A stretch of DNA of 64,000 nt, taken from contig JABANN010000040.1 of the NCBI GenBank assembly GCA_013115125.1, forward strand, positions 44,852 through 108,851, in the 5' to 3' direction. This document shows, piece after piece, positions 46,376-58,130 of this stretch. The notes beneath the pieces were generated by a model, which was given only the letters and a program-made list of their open reading frames with translations, searched no databases and was not told the DNA's origin. Both the position numbers and the translations under genes were made by a program. Source of the DNA: Perkinsus olseni (Eukaryota; Perkinsozoa; Perkinsida). Each line of letters starts with the position of its first letter. Positions within the stretch are counted from its first letter, which is position 1.

Positions 46376-46890
46376 CACCTACTCTGGAAGGCCTCCGTAC
46401 ATCCTTAATCACGTCGAGTTCGGTGTGGACTGCACGTCTAGAATCGCTGTGGTCGGCGCCAATGGTTCGGGCAAGTCCACTTTCCTTAAGCTCCTCACGT
46501 CGGAGCTCGAGCCTACTGAGGGTGAGATCATGGCCAACCACGGCCTACGGGTGGAGCTCTTCTCCCAGCACTTCGAGGAGAAGTTGGATCTCGCCCTCAC
46601 TCCGGTCGAGCAAATCTTGCAAGTCGGCCCAGGCTCGCCAAGAATGAGGAGGTGAGGTGCTCGGAAACATTTACGGTGGACCACCGGCGGGGGGCAGAAG
46701 GCCCGAGTGGAACTTCCCCTGTTGACCCTCCGAGCACCTCACCTCCTCAGTCTTGTCAAGCCTACCAACCATTTTGAAATTGAGACGATCGAGGCTGCTA
46801 TCGGCCATACAGTGCCATCAGAGCAGATCCACTTCTCGAAGTCCAAGCTCTTGAATCAAGAGTCTTGATGAGCCTGGCGTCATGGGACGC
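46376..46890 (+). pseudogene. Scrambled partial copy of the neighbouring ABC-F gene
   Basis: 46385-46623 repeats the Walker A half of the second ABC cassette of the gene at 47.2-50.7 kb almost perfectly ([20 protein letters not shown]), but on the opposite strand. After that it breaks down. A 21-bp inverted repeat (46645-46665 and 46729-46749) is followed by a signature and Walker B segment in which the aspartate is lost (HLLSLVKPTNHFEIETIEA). Next comes a piece (about 46805-46890) in the reverse orientation that matches 48719-48785. It cannot encode a working cassette. Confidence 0.85.
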
Positions 46891-47217
46891 TAAATTAGCA
46901 CGGCCAGGAACGAGTCCTGAGAAAGAACTGCAAGCAGAGAAGTTCGTAATCGTGCTAGCCTTGCCTTCTCCTCACTCCACCCTTCCTCAATGCCACCCTG
47001 GAGCTCGGTTCACTGACTGAACGCTACGCTCTTCCTTGTTTGGAGAAACGAGCGTGATAATGGTGGCGATGAACAATTAGTGAATATATTAGTACTAGAA
47101 CACGGCAGTGTGGTATCATTGTCTGCTCGACAGCAGCTGCACGGCAGCTCATCGTCTTCTACGGCCCTTTGACTTCCCCTTGGCGGGCTTGTCATCAGCA
47201 ACTTCCTCATGCTTAAA

Positions 47218-50200
47218 CTACACAACGGCAGCGACCGAATCGTCGTCATCGTCATCCGAGTCTTCTGCGACCTTTCTCGCCCCTCGTCCATGACTCTTGT
47301 TCTTCTTAGCGAACCTAAGGTAACCCCACGATTTGACAGCCCCTTCCCGACCGCTGACGAAACTCACTGTGCGAGGAAGGCATCCTCATCATCATCTGAA
47401 TCGTCATCATCATCATCATCGTCATCCGAGTCGTACTCGGGAGGAGGTGTAGGAGCTCGGCGGCCCTTCTTTTTGTTTTGCTTGGCGAACCTGCACAGGT
47501 GCGAAAGGTATAGATGGCGTCGCTAGAAGGAGGCAGTACTGTGCAAGGAAGGCATCCTCATCATCGTCATCACTATCCTCCTCTTCTTCGCTATCCGAAG
47601 ACACAACAGCAGCCTGCCGAGACTTGCCACCAGCGAACCTGAGGAGAAGAAACTCTGACTCCACAGGGAATCATCCGCGTGCTACATCGCCAAGTCCAGG
47701 TCACTGTCATCGTCATCCTCATCTTCCTCTTCAACCACCTCTTCCTGAGCGAACAAGATCATCCGTGTGGAACAGGCAAGAGACTCCCGAGTCGGGAGTC
47801 CCGACAGCAAATCAAGGTCAGATACAAGCATAAGGTAGAACAACGCCGTATTCTCACCACAGGCTCCTCTTCCTTCCGCTTGCTCTTCTTTTCCTTCTTC
47901 TCCTTCTTTTCTTTCTTTTCCTTCTTCTTTCTTCTCTTGTCCTCCTTGTCGTCGCTATCCTTATCCTTCTTAGACTTCTTTTCCTTCTTCTCTTTCTTCT
48001 CCTTCCCTTCGCGATCCTTGTGATGGTGATGATGATGGTGATGCTTCTTGCCCTCAGTCTCCTCACTATCGATAGCCTATAAGTAGCCAGCCCCATAAAG
48101 CTCTTCAAGGCAATGGAAACATCAACTACCTCTTCGCTAACGGAGTCGACCTCCTTGGACCGCTTCTTGTCTCCGGGGGCCTTGCTGATGACGGGTTTAG
48201 GTGTGGGCGCAACAGAAGTCGCGGCTACTGCCTCCTAAAATCACCACACAACTCGACCCAATCAGAGCTCTCCCCAACTACACTTCCCAAACAGAATAAG
48301 ACAGCGAAATCACCGGCTGATCTGGATCCGAATCAGCGGATCGATTGGCCCAACCGAAGCTACTACCTCCTTTTCCTTCTGCTCCTGAATCCTCTTCTTC
48401 TTAGCATCCTCCTTCCTCTTCTTCCTGGCCTCGTCCATCATCGCAGCTATACCGAGCTTAGCCTTCTTCCCATTCTTAGGCCCAGTAAGCTCCAGTTTGG
48501 CTGGCTGAGTCGCAGCGGCAGCCTCTTCATCAGCCTTCTTTTTCGCTTCCGCAGCCACATGGGCGCTCTCCAGACGCTTGCGTCCCAACCGCGCGGCATG
48601 TCGCTCCATCTTAGACTTCCTATTGGCCTCCATCTGCTGTTCGACCCTTCTCTCCCGAGCCTCCACCTCCGCCAACACTCTATTGCGGTACTTGTCGAAG
48701 TTGCCGTTGAACCTCCACACAGTGCCATCAGAACAGATCCACATCTCACAGTCCAAGCTCTTGATGAGCCGAGCGTCATGGGATACTACCACTACCCCAC
48801 CGTCCTGAAGAGAAAGCGTGCCCCCCTCCCCCAATCGCCGATGAAAGCTGCCAACTTACGTATTCTTCCAAACTCTCGATGAGAGCTTCCACTGTCTCAA
48901 TATCCAGATGATTCGTAGGCTCATCAAGAATAAGAAGGTGAGGTGCTCGGAGGCCCAACAGGGCAAATGCCACTCGGGCCTTCTGACCACCGGAAAGGTT
49001 CCCGATGTGCTTCACATGAGACTCTGATGGTAGACCATAGCGCCCTAGGATCTGACGAGCCTTCTCCGGCGTCTTAACGGCAGCTGGGCCGGGCAAGCCT
49101 CGGCCGACTTGCAAGATTTGCTCGACCGGAGTGAGGGCGAGATCCAATTTCTCCTCAAAGTGCTGGGAGAAGAGCTCCACCCGTAGGCCGTGGTTGGCCA
49201 TGATCTCACCCTCAGTAGGCTCGAGCTCCGACGTGAGGAGCTTAAGGAAAGTGGACTTGCCCGAACCATTGGCGCCGACCACAGCGATTCTAGACGTGCA
49301 GTCCACACCGAACTCGACGTGATTGAGGATGTACGGAGGCCTTCCAGAGTAGGAGAAGGAGACGTCCCGGAGCCCCAACCCGCCAAGGCGATCATCCTGT
49401 CCTTGACCCTTCAGGTTGAACTTCACCTTGTACTCCACGGGCTTGGTCACATGAGCGTTCTTCTTCAGCAACGCCTCTCGGTCGGCTTTGCTCTTGCAAT
49501 TTTTGAGCTGTCGCTGTAGTAAGTCCCATTCCTTCGTCTGCTTGGCAAACTGCTGTTCGTGCATCCTCTGGAAGTCGGTGTAGCCGCCACGGTACCTACA
49601 ATAGAGATTCTTCGGGCAGAACGCGACTCCGCCTGCCTCTCCTACTGCATCAGCTTCTTGTTCTCCACTGAAATGATATCAGTGCAGACGCTATCGAGGA
49701 AGTCAGCATCATGACTAACAACGAGGACGGTGAAGGGGTACTCCTCGGCCAAGTAATGGTCCAACCTAAGATACGGCCAAGTCGGATCGGCGGGTGATAG
49801 TGTGTAACCGACCATAGGACTGCGTCCAGATCCAGATGGTTAGTAGGCTCATCAAGCATGAGAAGCTTTGGTTGCATGAACAACGCTCTGGCTAGCGACA
49901 CACGCATGCGCCATCCTCCAGAAAACTGCCGTACAGGCTTCTCCTGGTCCCTTAAAAGAAAGACTGTGGGTACAAACCAACCTCCCCAAGACCCTCCCTA
50001 TTACTCTGGTGTGAAGCCCAAACCCGCAAGGATTTTCCTGACCTTAGCCTCCTGCTTGTCAGCCTCCCGAGCCGACAAATCCTTAATAACCTCCTCCAGG
50101 CGGTCCTGCAGCTTCATAATATTCTCAGTATCAGCGGCCTTAGCCTCGTCATCAGCCGCCTCATCCAATTCCTTCATAATGTCATCTTCCTCCTTCAACA

Positions 50201-50743
50201 ACTTCACTGTGGTAGCGTCAGCACTCAGCACCTCATCGATGACCTTATTTTCGGTGGCGTGGGCCTCCTGCTCGACCAGGAAGACATCCCAGGATTCCGA
50301 TACAGGAATGGCGCCGTGTTGTATGTGTCTCAATAACGTTGTTTTGCCGTAACCGTTAGGGCCGAGAAGACCATACCTGTACGGAGCCCTCCAAACAATG
50401 ATCTCGGAGATAGTATCTTACCTTCGACCCTGCACGATACGGAAACTTGCATCCACGAATAGCTGCTGTTTGGGTGCTGAGATAGTCAGACCGTCCACAG
50501 TAAGAGCGTTGTCATCGCACTTGATGCCTCCCTCAGGAATGGACATGGAATAAGCCTCCAGACCGGTAGGAGGGACGTACCTGTCCCGACACGCTCTAAC
50601 CTTCCCAAACCCCCTGTCACCAACAATTACCCAGCTCTGATGTTCTCTACTCTCTTCTTTTCCTTCGCTTCCTGCTCGGCGACAAGAGTGGCGGTATCCG
50701 TAGCCTGCTTCTTTATTTGTGACAGCAACAGCTTGGTACACAT
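47218..50743 (-). CDS. ABC-F family ATPase (two cassettes) with acidic and lysine-rich repetitive tail
   Basis: Soluble twin-cassette ATPase of the ABC-F (GCN20/ARB1) type, which acts on ribosomes or their assembly; there are no membrane segments. Starts [16 protein letters not shown]. Cassette 1: [16 protein letters not shown] (Walker A, with Tyr where Ser/Ala is usual), then [19 protein letters not shown] with [16 protein letters not shown]. The linker is charged. Cassette 2: [49 protein letters not shown] long helical extension follows ([20 protein letters not shown]), then Lys/Glu repeats with a His run ([17 protein letters not shown]). The end has four short exons, each starting Phe-Ala and carrying Ser/Asp runs. 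The stop is taken at 47218. A possible upstream exon lies at 50830-50990. Confidence 0.85.
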
Positions 50744-51021
50744 AGTGTGGGTGAAATCAGGCCGGATAAAGATCAGGCGTCCCGCAGTACCTTTCCAGAT
50801 GCATAATCAAGAGCGAAGAGAAGGGAGTCCTACCGAGGCGGACGTCCACGTAAGGGAGCTCGTCGTGGATGTCCTCCTGCTTGGGAACAGCAACTTCTGC
50901 ATAGTTAACTAGACGTACGTGACTGATGCTGGCATCGCCAGTGTAGGAAACAACGTCATCGAAGGCATAGCTGAAAACAACGACCAGTGGCAGCCTACTG
51001 AAGACTCTTTCACTGATACTA

Positions 51022-51583
51022 TTACTCATCGAACTTGAGCTTCCGAGGCTTGTCGCCTTCCTTGGCCGGCAGTATCTCGTCAACCTTCAGAGCCGATGCC
51101 TCCTCCTCATCAGGATCGTAGACCAAAGTGATGATCTGCGAGTCAGCTCAACCCCCACTGCATTGCCGTCGAATCCTTACCTGTGCGGTGAGCCGCAGCC
51201 GTAGAGTGACAGCCTCGGTCGTCTGCGGGCACTGGACGAAACCGAAACCCATAGTAGAACGGAAATCGCCCATATTGGTGAAGATGCACTCAGAGTCCTT
51301 CCCGAAGACCCTAGTGCCGCCAGTAGGCCGGACTTTGTTAACCTGACCGCAGTCGAATGGCCCGAGAGAAGAACGGTAAGGGCCGCATTACGAAGGTAGC
51401 ATCATCACCGTCAATGACATCCACACGCTCGCCAAGCGCCTGTATGACGTCCCTCCGGTTGAGCATGTTGCCAGCGCCATCCATAACGAAGTCATTAGGG
51501 AAGGCCTCATCGTCCATCTGGTCGGCCCGCTTCTCCTCAGGAGTCCGCTTAGCAGCCCTCTTTGCCTTGGCAGCTTTACCCAT
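51022..51583 (-). CDS. Small conserved-looking protein with Lys-rich N-terminus, unknown function
   Basis: Three exons: 51583 to about 51407, then two more, with a 50-nt first intron. About 160 residues. Begins MGKAAKAKRAAKRTPEEKRA, then DEAFPNDFVMDGAGNMLNR, then after the first intron VNKVRPTGGTRVFGKDSECI and STMGFGFVQCPQTTEAVTLR. The last exon reads ITLVYDPDEEEASALKVDEI and ends PRKLKFDE with a stop at 51022. The basic start suggests a nucleolar or ribosome-linked protein, but no domain is recognised. It is a separate gene from the ABC-F because its stop lies upstream of that start. Confidence 0.6.
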
Positions 51584-52170
51584 GTTATTGCTGTCGATAG
51601 AGCAGACAAACTAACCACCTCAAGCCCTCTTGCTCTTGAACTGAGAACGCAAAACACAGCGAAAGATAGTTGAAGACAGGTTCGGTCAGAAACAGTCCAG
51701 ACCGCTGGGTTTCGTCCATGGTTCCCTCCCCACGACAACTTTGTCGACACCGATGTTACCTCTATCGATGAATTTTGAAAAAATCTGAAAAAATCGCGCT
51801 TCGCTCCGCCGTGAGCGCAAGATCTATCGCAGCTCGTGTTGGGTCGCTCCAACCGGTGATTTCCGACTTTTTGCGGTCGAGCAGCGGCATCATCGTAGTT
51901 CAGCTCAACTACCGTAAATGGACAGCCTTCTATTCTACTACGGCGGTGACGGTGCCTCTTACTACTGCCCTAGCTGCACCGTAGGGTCCGGTCTCGGTCA
52001 TCGATCGACCTCCCCTTGCAGGCGAGGGGCCGTCCCTAAAGAGCATACCTTCGCTGAGGTACGACCATCTCCCGTCGTCCTACCTGCCATCATCCCTTCA
52101 GGCCCTTGCTATGTACGAAAGAGGGGCAGGGCCGATCTCGGCCAATGGGCCCGGCTCTAGGCGGGGATAC

Positions 52171-53871
52171 ATGACCTTCGCCAATCCGACCCAGAAGGCT
52201 AAACCAACCATCAAGGAGGCTGCTACAAGTGCTCGGTGAGTCATCCTTCGAGGGACCCTGCGCGACTTATCCTCTTCTCTAGAGTCCATCGTCCAACTTT
52301 TTATGACGACTGCCGATCCTGTAGCCCAGTGAGGCACACCTCCGGTCTGGGCCCCTACTCTATTGCATCTAATAGTCCCTATGGTAGTGGGTCGGGGTAC
52401 AATCAGCGGTGTCTTCGCTCACGTTTCCTGCATTCAGCATCGGTTTCGAGTAGAGGGTTAGCGAGGACACCCTCACGACCAAGGTGATAGTATCTTTGTT
52501 GAACTCACGTTCATCGTAATCCCTTCAGAACCTCCGACACGACAGCCAGCTCCCGTCGCCCTCGGACCCGGTCATCGAGCAGGACGGGCTCAGCTCCTCT
52601 CGACGCTACTAGCCGGCTGACCAGAGCAGCTGAGGCAAAGAGCCTGCCCTGGTGGGCAACCGCCTTCCCAATCGATTCATCATCGCCTTCCAATTGGGAC
52701 TTCGGTGATGCCACGGCTAGACCGCCTCCGTATCGGGAAGTCGACAGGACAGATCCCGGACCGGAGGTGGGGCTCCACATTGAACCAAGACCGGAGATGG
52801 GTGTCGAGACTGGTAAGTGCGAGCCTTGGCTGCTGACTGTCTTAAAAACCAAAAGATTAGATGCTGCATTACCCTCGGGAGGCGAGCCACTAGAGCCACC
52901 GCTAAACGTCATCCCAACCCCGTTGAGCGACCATCATCAGCGGTGTCCATCACGGAATCAGCTCACGTCGGGGGAGCGGTTCAATGGGTTGCATCGCTTC
53001 CTTCTGAAGACCCACTTACGGTGTATCGTATCGGGACTGCTGGACCATGTAGTAGTGGGGCCTGTCTCACGGGGTGGCCTTGAACCCACCGGGGTAGATT
53101 GAGGAGGGGCTGTGGGCCTCGGGAAGGGCCGGCGTCGATGCGATCTCTTATCAGGGACTCATTACGCATGCCGAGCAAGTGTCCCTGTTGCTTCTATTGG
53201 AACTTGGGGAGGATGCCCGACGACTATCGGCCATAGAGCGCGCTTACACGGCTTACATTCACCATGAAGTGGGTCTGATGACGGTTAGAAGCGTGTAGAA
53301 TTCGCTTCTCTTCTTAGCGAGCCGAGGAATTCGCGGAGGCCCTTAGGCTAGCAGCGTCACCGGTTTGACCTTGTGTGCATGATTTGCTCCTGTTCGCCCG
53401 GCTAGAGTTGAGGTGGAGGGAGGATGGAACCCAGGCAATTGCTCTCCACAGCCATTACTCTTTTATGTTAATCTCATCATCGTCTTCACTACTGCTGCTG
53501 TTCGCCCTATCCCCTTCGGTGGCCGTCAAGTTACCTGCGACCGCTCCACGGCACGTCATTACTGGGGATACCTCCATTCCTGTGGATCAAGTAGTATCCT
53601 CATAGCCGCCCCTGCTTGGAGCGGACTGATTCAGCATGGAAGCTTCCTAGAGGCTAACCCACGACGAAGCGGGTCGGAAGTCCTTGAAGAGGAGGAGGAA
53701 GACGAAGAGGATGACGATGACGAGTCAGTGCTCGAGTTACCGCTTGCCATGAGCATCCTGGGTAGGGCTGGCAACGTCTTCGTCGGACAGGAGTACTGTC
53801 GGAAGCCCTTCGTTATTTCTCAGGTGTCGCCCGTCCAGCGCCATCTCACAGCGCGTGGGATTCAGGAGTAG
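52171..53871 (+). CDS. Unrecognised multi-exon gene with acidic C-terminal region
   Basis: A plausible plus-strand gene. The first exon is MTFANPTQKAKPTIKEAATS with a GTGAGT donor. A later exon reads WDFGDATARPPPYREVDRTD and ends at a GTAAGT donor (52811). A strongly coding-like exon reads AEQVSLLLLLELGEDARRLS and AYTAYIHHEVGLM (53154-53281), then AEEFAEALRLAASP. The final exon has an acidic run and ends LPLAMSILGRAGNVFVGQEY to GIQE at 53871. The helical part resembles a trafficking or MIT-like helix bundle, but I do not claim a family. Minus-strand frames overlap this span; I prefer the plus strand because of ordered exons and helix composition. Joins are tentative. Confidence 0.4.
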
Positions 53872-55228
53872 TACCAGGTAGGATTGAGGGCTCTGTTTGG
53901 ATCGAGTTCGATCTCCCTTGCAACTCTGTTAGATTCAACTATTGAATCGGCATCATTCGTGGAGAGCTCCACATCAACACTCCCCGCGTCCCCGGAGACC
54001 GTCTCTCTGGTCGAAAGACAGCAAAGTGAGTACACTTTTGCCACTATTGCCTGAGAGTGCTTGCTGAGCTCAGGTTCATCATCACTGGCAATGACGGCAG
54101 ACCCTGGAGCAGTGCTGAAGTTGGTGGTCGCTTGGGTGAGCTGTAGCATTGAGGAGGTACTGGATTGAATGTTTACTCTCAGTGCTCTAATATCTGGTTT
54201 ATCTGCCTCGCCTCTATCGGTGCTTATTTTGCCTATGACAAAATGTACGACCAGCGCAGGCGGACTAAGTCCGTCATAGTCTCGAATGAAGGTAGGATAC
54301 AGTCCTTGGATTCCCCTGCGACATTGCCTTCGGTGGTCAGCTTGCTTCATTGCCACGCCACCCCTGCTGGTGTCGGTTGTCGGTAGTGAGGGCGATACAC
54401 AGCCTTTAGAGGATATCAACGATACCTGCTGGACGGGCTCCCAGGCCAGTTTGACGGAGGAGTCCAACGAGTCTGCCTCCAGCGTTGTGGACGACTGCCT
54501 ACGGAGGGTAGGGAAGCGGTGCTCCTGGTGCCTCATGGCTTCGCTCGGATCCTTCGATCGTATCGAGTCGGAAGGGATTGAACTCGGTTGCGGAAACCCT
54601 TGAATAGAATGCGTCTGAGTAACAAGGCCCACTCGAACCGAGGAATGGTGGGTATTAGTCGTTCTGGTAGCAGTCATCGTACGAGTAGGTGACGGAGCGG
54701 TATTGCTCGTCATGCTCAGCTCTTGTTGTAGTTGGACCCACCTGCCGCCCCTGGGAAGCATGCCGAGCACTTTCTGTTAACTCCGAGATCCGAGACATTC
54801 TCCTATTCCAGTGCTTGAGGTCATCATGACGTGGACTTCGTGAGGTCGTTGAGGCGGATACTGTTGTGTTACAGATAGTCATTGGGAAACATAGTCTGGA
54901 GGGGCTATACTGGGAGATGGCATAAGCCAACGCTCCGTCAGTGAGGCCAGCCCGCCTGGTGGAATGGATAATCGGCAGCCCAGCTTTTTGACAAGCCACG
55001 TACCCACCACAGATAGATATCGTCCGAAATCGCTTCTCATCCAGTGTTCCTTATTTTGGGGCATTCATGGGACTTGGCGATCATAGCTTTCGAGGACAGT
55101 GTGCTGTTTTCCATCGCTTGGTAGTCACTGCCACAGGCAGTCATCGCCAAGCTGGGTATCGCTGTACGACGTCTACCCTGTTTCTCTTCGGTTATGAACG
55201 CTTCTTCCCCGAAGATCGAGATACGCAA
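53862..55228 (-). CDS. Unrecognised Ser/Thr-rich ORF region, partly conserved in a downstream repeat
   Basis: A 302-codon open frame (53862-54770) overlaps a second frame (54655-54999) that is probably an upstream exon. A third short frame begins MRISIFGEEAFITEEKQGRR at 55228. The segment reading FPMTICNTTVSASTTSRSP (54808-54890) is matched in the same frame at 57965-58030 (FPMIIPNTIISASTTARSP). Conservation of protein frame between two diverged copies argues that it codes. Composition is rich in Ser, Thr and Arg, with no domain or membrane helix recognised. The exon structure is not solved. Confidence 0.35.
54800..54960 (-). repeat. Left copy of local duplication, uninterrupted
   Basis: Matches 57680-58130 around the hAT-like insertion. 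This copy keeps a single GCTTGAGG (54813-54820) where the other has the insertion, so it is the empty site. Confidence 0.8.
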
Positions 55229-56039
55229 ATAGCTTAAGGAGAAATCGGGCCCTCCGATTCGGGAGGATATGTAGCTAAGAGATTTAAGATTTGTCAGGCT
55301 AAGCTACGCTAGATAGGGCACGTCTTCGTAGCTCCGTAACGACGTCCAGTGGACGTACACCATTTCCAGACCTGCTTGGTGAAATCCCAGACCATTTCAA
55401 TAGACTCTAGACCAGGTCAGAGCCCTGGGCAATTGGATTAATCCCAGACCAACTCCCTGTGACCGCCGAAAGATTTGCATTCATGAGAATTTAGCAGAAC
55501 TCGAGAAGTCATAAGCAAGAATGGAAGCACGCAGAATCGTCATCCTGTCTGAAGCAAGTGCTCGGTGTCCTCCAGATCGCAGGTTGGAAAGTCTAGTCTA
55601 GTGGGCTCCCACTCCCCAATGAGGATACAGTGCTCGAACATGATTTCAGTACTGTATAAATGAGAGCGTAGTGTCTCGTAGCATCTAATTTGATCTGCGA
55701 ATGGTGTAGTTGTCTCAGGCGTGGTTGTCTGACTCGGTGACTCGTGTCAACTTGGGTACTATCTATACGTTTGGTCGTGTCTGGGTTGCATTACATCCTT
55801 GGCTGGGGTTCAACGCGTGAGACCTCGTGACTCGGCAGCTTCACGCGTCTCCGCGGCAGCTTCGCACGTGATCGCGAAATGGCGACTGCACGCGCACCGC
55901 AGAAGCCCCTCTTTGCGTTCGCATCCCGTCTGCCGATCTTCGCCGTTCCAGAAGGCAATCATCATAGACCACATCTCATCCGAGCGTCTTGCCGCTACCG
56001 CTTCATCTCCCTCCATTTGAGTGTCTTCCCTCTAAGTTA
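55229..56039. other. Intergenic, short repeated words only
   Basis: About 800 nt with no gene seen. A word like CCCAGACCA recurs three times between 55360 and 55460. The last 200 nt before 56040 resemble the sequence upstream of 58626 and should include the promoter of the first membrane-protein copy. Confidence 0.4.
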
Positions 56040-56724
56040 ATGGTCATCGGACGATCGAGCTCGGTCGAGTTCGATGACTCCCCAAAGCACTTCTTGGCGT
56101 ATCTTGGGAGCCACGAATACTACGGTGGTTACTTGACTACGAGAAGAGCCCGCGTTCGAGGTGTTACCTGCACACGGAGGTCTCTTCAGTTTGATCATAC
56201 TCGGTTTTGTATTCATCGTTATCACCACCATCGTCTTCTATTACACGTGGATATCATATTCGGTGGCGTTACACCAAGCCGAAGCTGTGTCTTTCTCGAT
56301 TATACAGTTGGAAGTAACTAGCCCCATGGATTGCCTTTTGCTCACGCTCATCAATCAATCTCTATGCATGCGAGGTACCGCCGTTGTGAAGGTGACAAGT
56401 GACGTATCCAGCCCAATCACCGTGGCCAAACTTGCCGGTGAGTTGCACGGTTCGAGTTGGGACTCTTCTGATTCTTACCCTATCACCATCCTGATTGGGT
56501 CGTTTCAGACGAGCCCTCTAACGGCACTTGCAAGAGACGTTCCCGTGTACCTGTTTACCAACTTGAGAGAGGCGTACGCTAGCTTGCCTCAGCCACCCCC
56601 CTATGCCCACGTGCAGGTTATTTCGTGGTATTCTGTTCTGCGAATCTCGGGCTGGGAATATAAAACAATGGGAGTTCGTACTCCGGTCGAAATCCACAAC
56701 TTCACGTTGTGTCCACCGCGGTGA
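56040..56724 (+). pseudogene. Type II membrane protein, copy 1, frameshifted after the N-terminal region
   Basis: Paralogue of the gene at 58626, in the same direction. It begins with the same motif (DDSPKHFLAYLGSHEYYGGY) but is 2 nt shorter at about 56180-56192, just before the membrane helix. The N-terminal 48 residues are therefore out of frame with the rest. The downstream frame is intact over about 180 residues: membrane helix LIILGFVFIVITTIVFYY, ectodomain with NQSLCMRGTAVVKVTSDVSS, end NFTLCPPR. A shorter product from the Met at 56161 would keep the helix and ectodomain, so it could still be expressed. A sequencing error could also explain the break. Confidence 0.65.
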
Positions 56725-57454
56725 TTAGAAGTATCGTATAGCGGTGCTGGAGCTCTTTTTGCGTCGGCTGGGGGCGTCTCCTCATTCGAGAGATTCGGAT
56801 GATACTATCATTATCTTTCACACGAGTTACCATCTGAGCTTCGCGTAGAATTCGTGAAATGTCGAGCAGTACCTGGCCATCAATCTGTCTGGTGGAAGCG
56901 GTGTTGGGTTTATTTCTGTGAATGATGATGGAATTTCTTCTTGTGGCGGTTCATTGCACGCTCGAGGCTCTCTCAGCACAGCTAACACGGGTAACTCGAG
57001 GTGACACGACTCGTGTCACACGAGCTACAAAATAAAGTCTCCATGGCCGTGGGCTCTGGGTTATTATGCAACGCTCTCTACTGCACGAGGATGTCCCGCT
57101 CGTGTGCACGGCTGGGTCATTGGAGTCCTTCAGAGAGCTTGCTCAATGATAAATTGTGTCCGTTGTGTTAAACGTGGCGGACGGTCTTCTCGTTACACAG
57201 GAGTCGTTGAACAAACCACTTCTGAGCACTCAGAATCGATCCTGGAACCGCATTTTACGTGTAAAAATGAATTTTAGAATCGACTCTGAGATTCAGAATT
57301 ACTCTACTGAACGGGAGGACATATTTACTATTCTTTCTCAACCATCTGCGGGCGATCTCTGAGCGCTCTCACCTCATCGGTGCAACGATGATGTTCTCAG
57401 AACACTGCTCTGTTACCCAATACCTCAGACTCGGGCTCTGATCTGGGTTGGCAC

Positions 57455-57612
57455 CAAAGATGCCAATCTGTACAGCAGTATCTCCTTTAGCGTTACCGTA
57501 CTCAGCTCGGCATCGTCTGACGAACTCGTCGTACATAGGCTCGGCGTCACCGGGCCCCATGGCCAGCCTGTAGTCGGGCTTATTACCCTGACAGTCGAGT
57601 GTCAATCGACCA
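57455..57612 (-). pseudogene. Exon fragment of D-aminoacyl-tRNA deacylase
   Basis: Nearly identical to the third exon of the intact gene at 59844-60507: [20 protein letters not shown], then VQIGIFGA. Part of the flanking intron with its acceptor is included. It lacks the first two exons and diverges after FGA, so the catalytic NDGPVT end is missing. It is a non-functional remnant of a DNA duplication. Confidence 0.85.
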
Positions 57613-57696
57613 GGCAACTGCACACCATTCGCAAACAAGCTCAACTTCCTTACGTAGCCCGCGACGGGGAATGTTCTTTCACGCCAGTGCTTTAGG

Positions 57697-57958
57697 TAGA
57701 GCTGGGCAACCGTACTGGGGTCGAGGACAGTACGGTACGGAGTACGTTTTGAACTGTCACCCTAGTACGGGTACGGAGAACTAGTACGTATTAAATATAT
57801 TAAACAACGCATACGTGTATTAAATTACGCCGTACTTCAAGTACGGCGTACCAGTACGGTACTTGGAAATCGCTGCGATGGGCAGTTCGGTTACGGAGCC
57901 GTACTCGTACCCGACAGTACTCCGTACTGGACCGTTCCCGTACTGCCGCCCACCTCTA
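57697..57958. mobile_element. hAT-like MITE, 262 bp, with 8-bp target duplication
   Basis: Imperfect terminal inverted repeats TAGAGCTGGGC (left) and GCCCACCTCTA (right) extend as GTACGG-rich arms about 50 nt inwards. The flanks are GCTTTAGG (57689-57696) and GCTTGAGG (57959-57966), an 8-bp duplication with one difference. TAGAG-TGGGC ends and 8-bp duplications are typical of the hAT superfamily. The interior is A/T-rich with no coding capacity, so the element is non-autonomous. A paralogous empty site at 54813-54820 confirms the insertion. Confidence 0.85.
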
Positions 57959-58130
57959 GCTTGAGGTCATCATAAAGTGGACTTCGTGCGGTCGTGGAGG
58001 CAGATATTATTGTATTGGGAATGATCATTGGGAAACGCCGTTTCCGAATCGGACTGCGGACTGTGTCCTACACGCAGCAAGTGGTATCAGCCAACGCCCC
58101 GTCAGCGGGGTCAGTGCATTTTGTCGTTGG
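57959..58130. repeat. Right copy of local duplication, split by the MITE
   Basis: Matches 54813-54950 with roughly 75-80% identity by eye, including ATCATTGGGAAAC and GCCAACGC-CCGTCAG. Confidence 0.75.

Noticed and set aside
47679-48023. Plus-strand frame with a run of Phe/Ser/Leu that looks membrane-spanning
   Set aside because: It is the complement of the Lys/Glu-rich ABC-F tail.
52098-52337. Minus-strand frame with one hydrophobic helix (LVAASLMVGLAFWVGL)
   Set aside because: It overlaps the plus-strand first exon MTFANPTQKAKPT, which has a good donor. Only one is likely real; I prefer the plus strand but cannot exclude a small membrane protein.
52511-52912. Minus-strand 133-codon Ser/Gly-rich frame
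   Set aside because: The plus strand is open over the same span and ends at a GTAAGT donor that leads into clearly coding exons.
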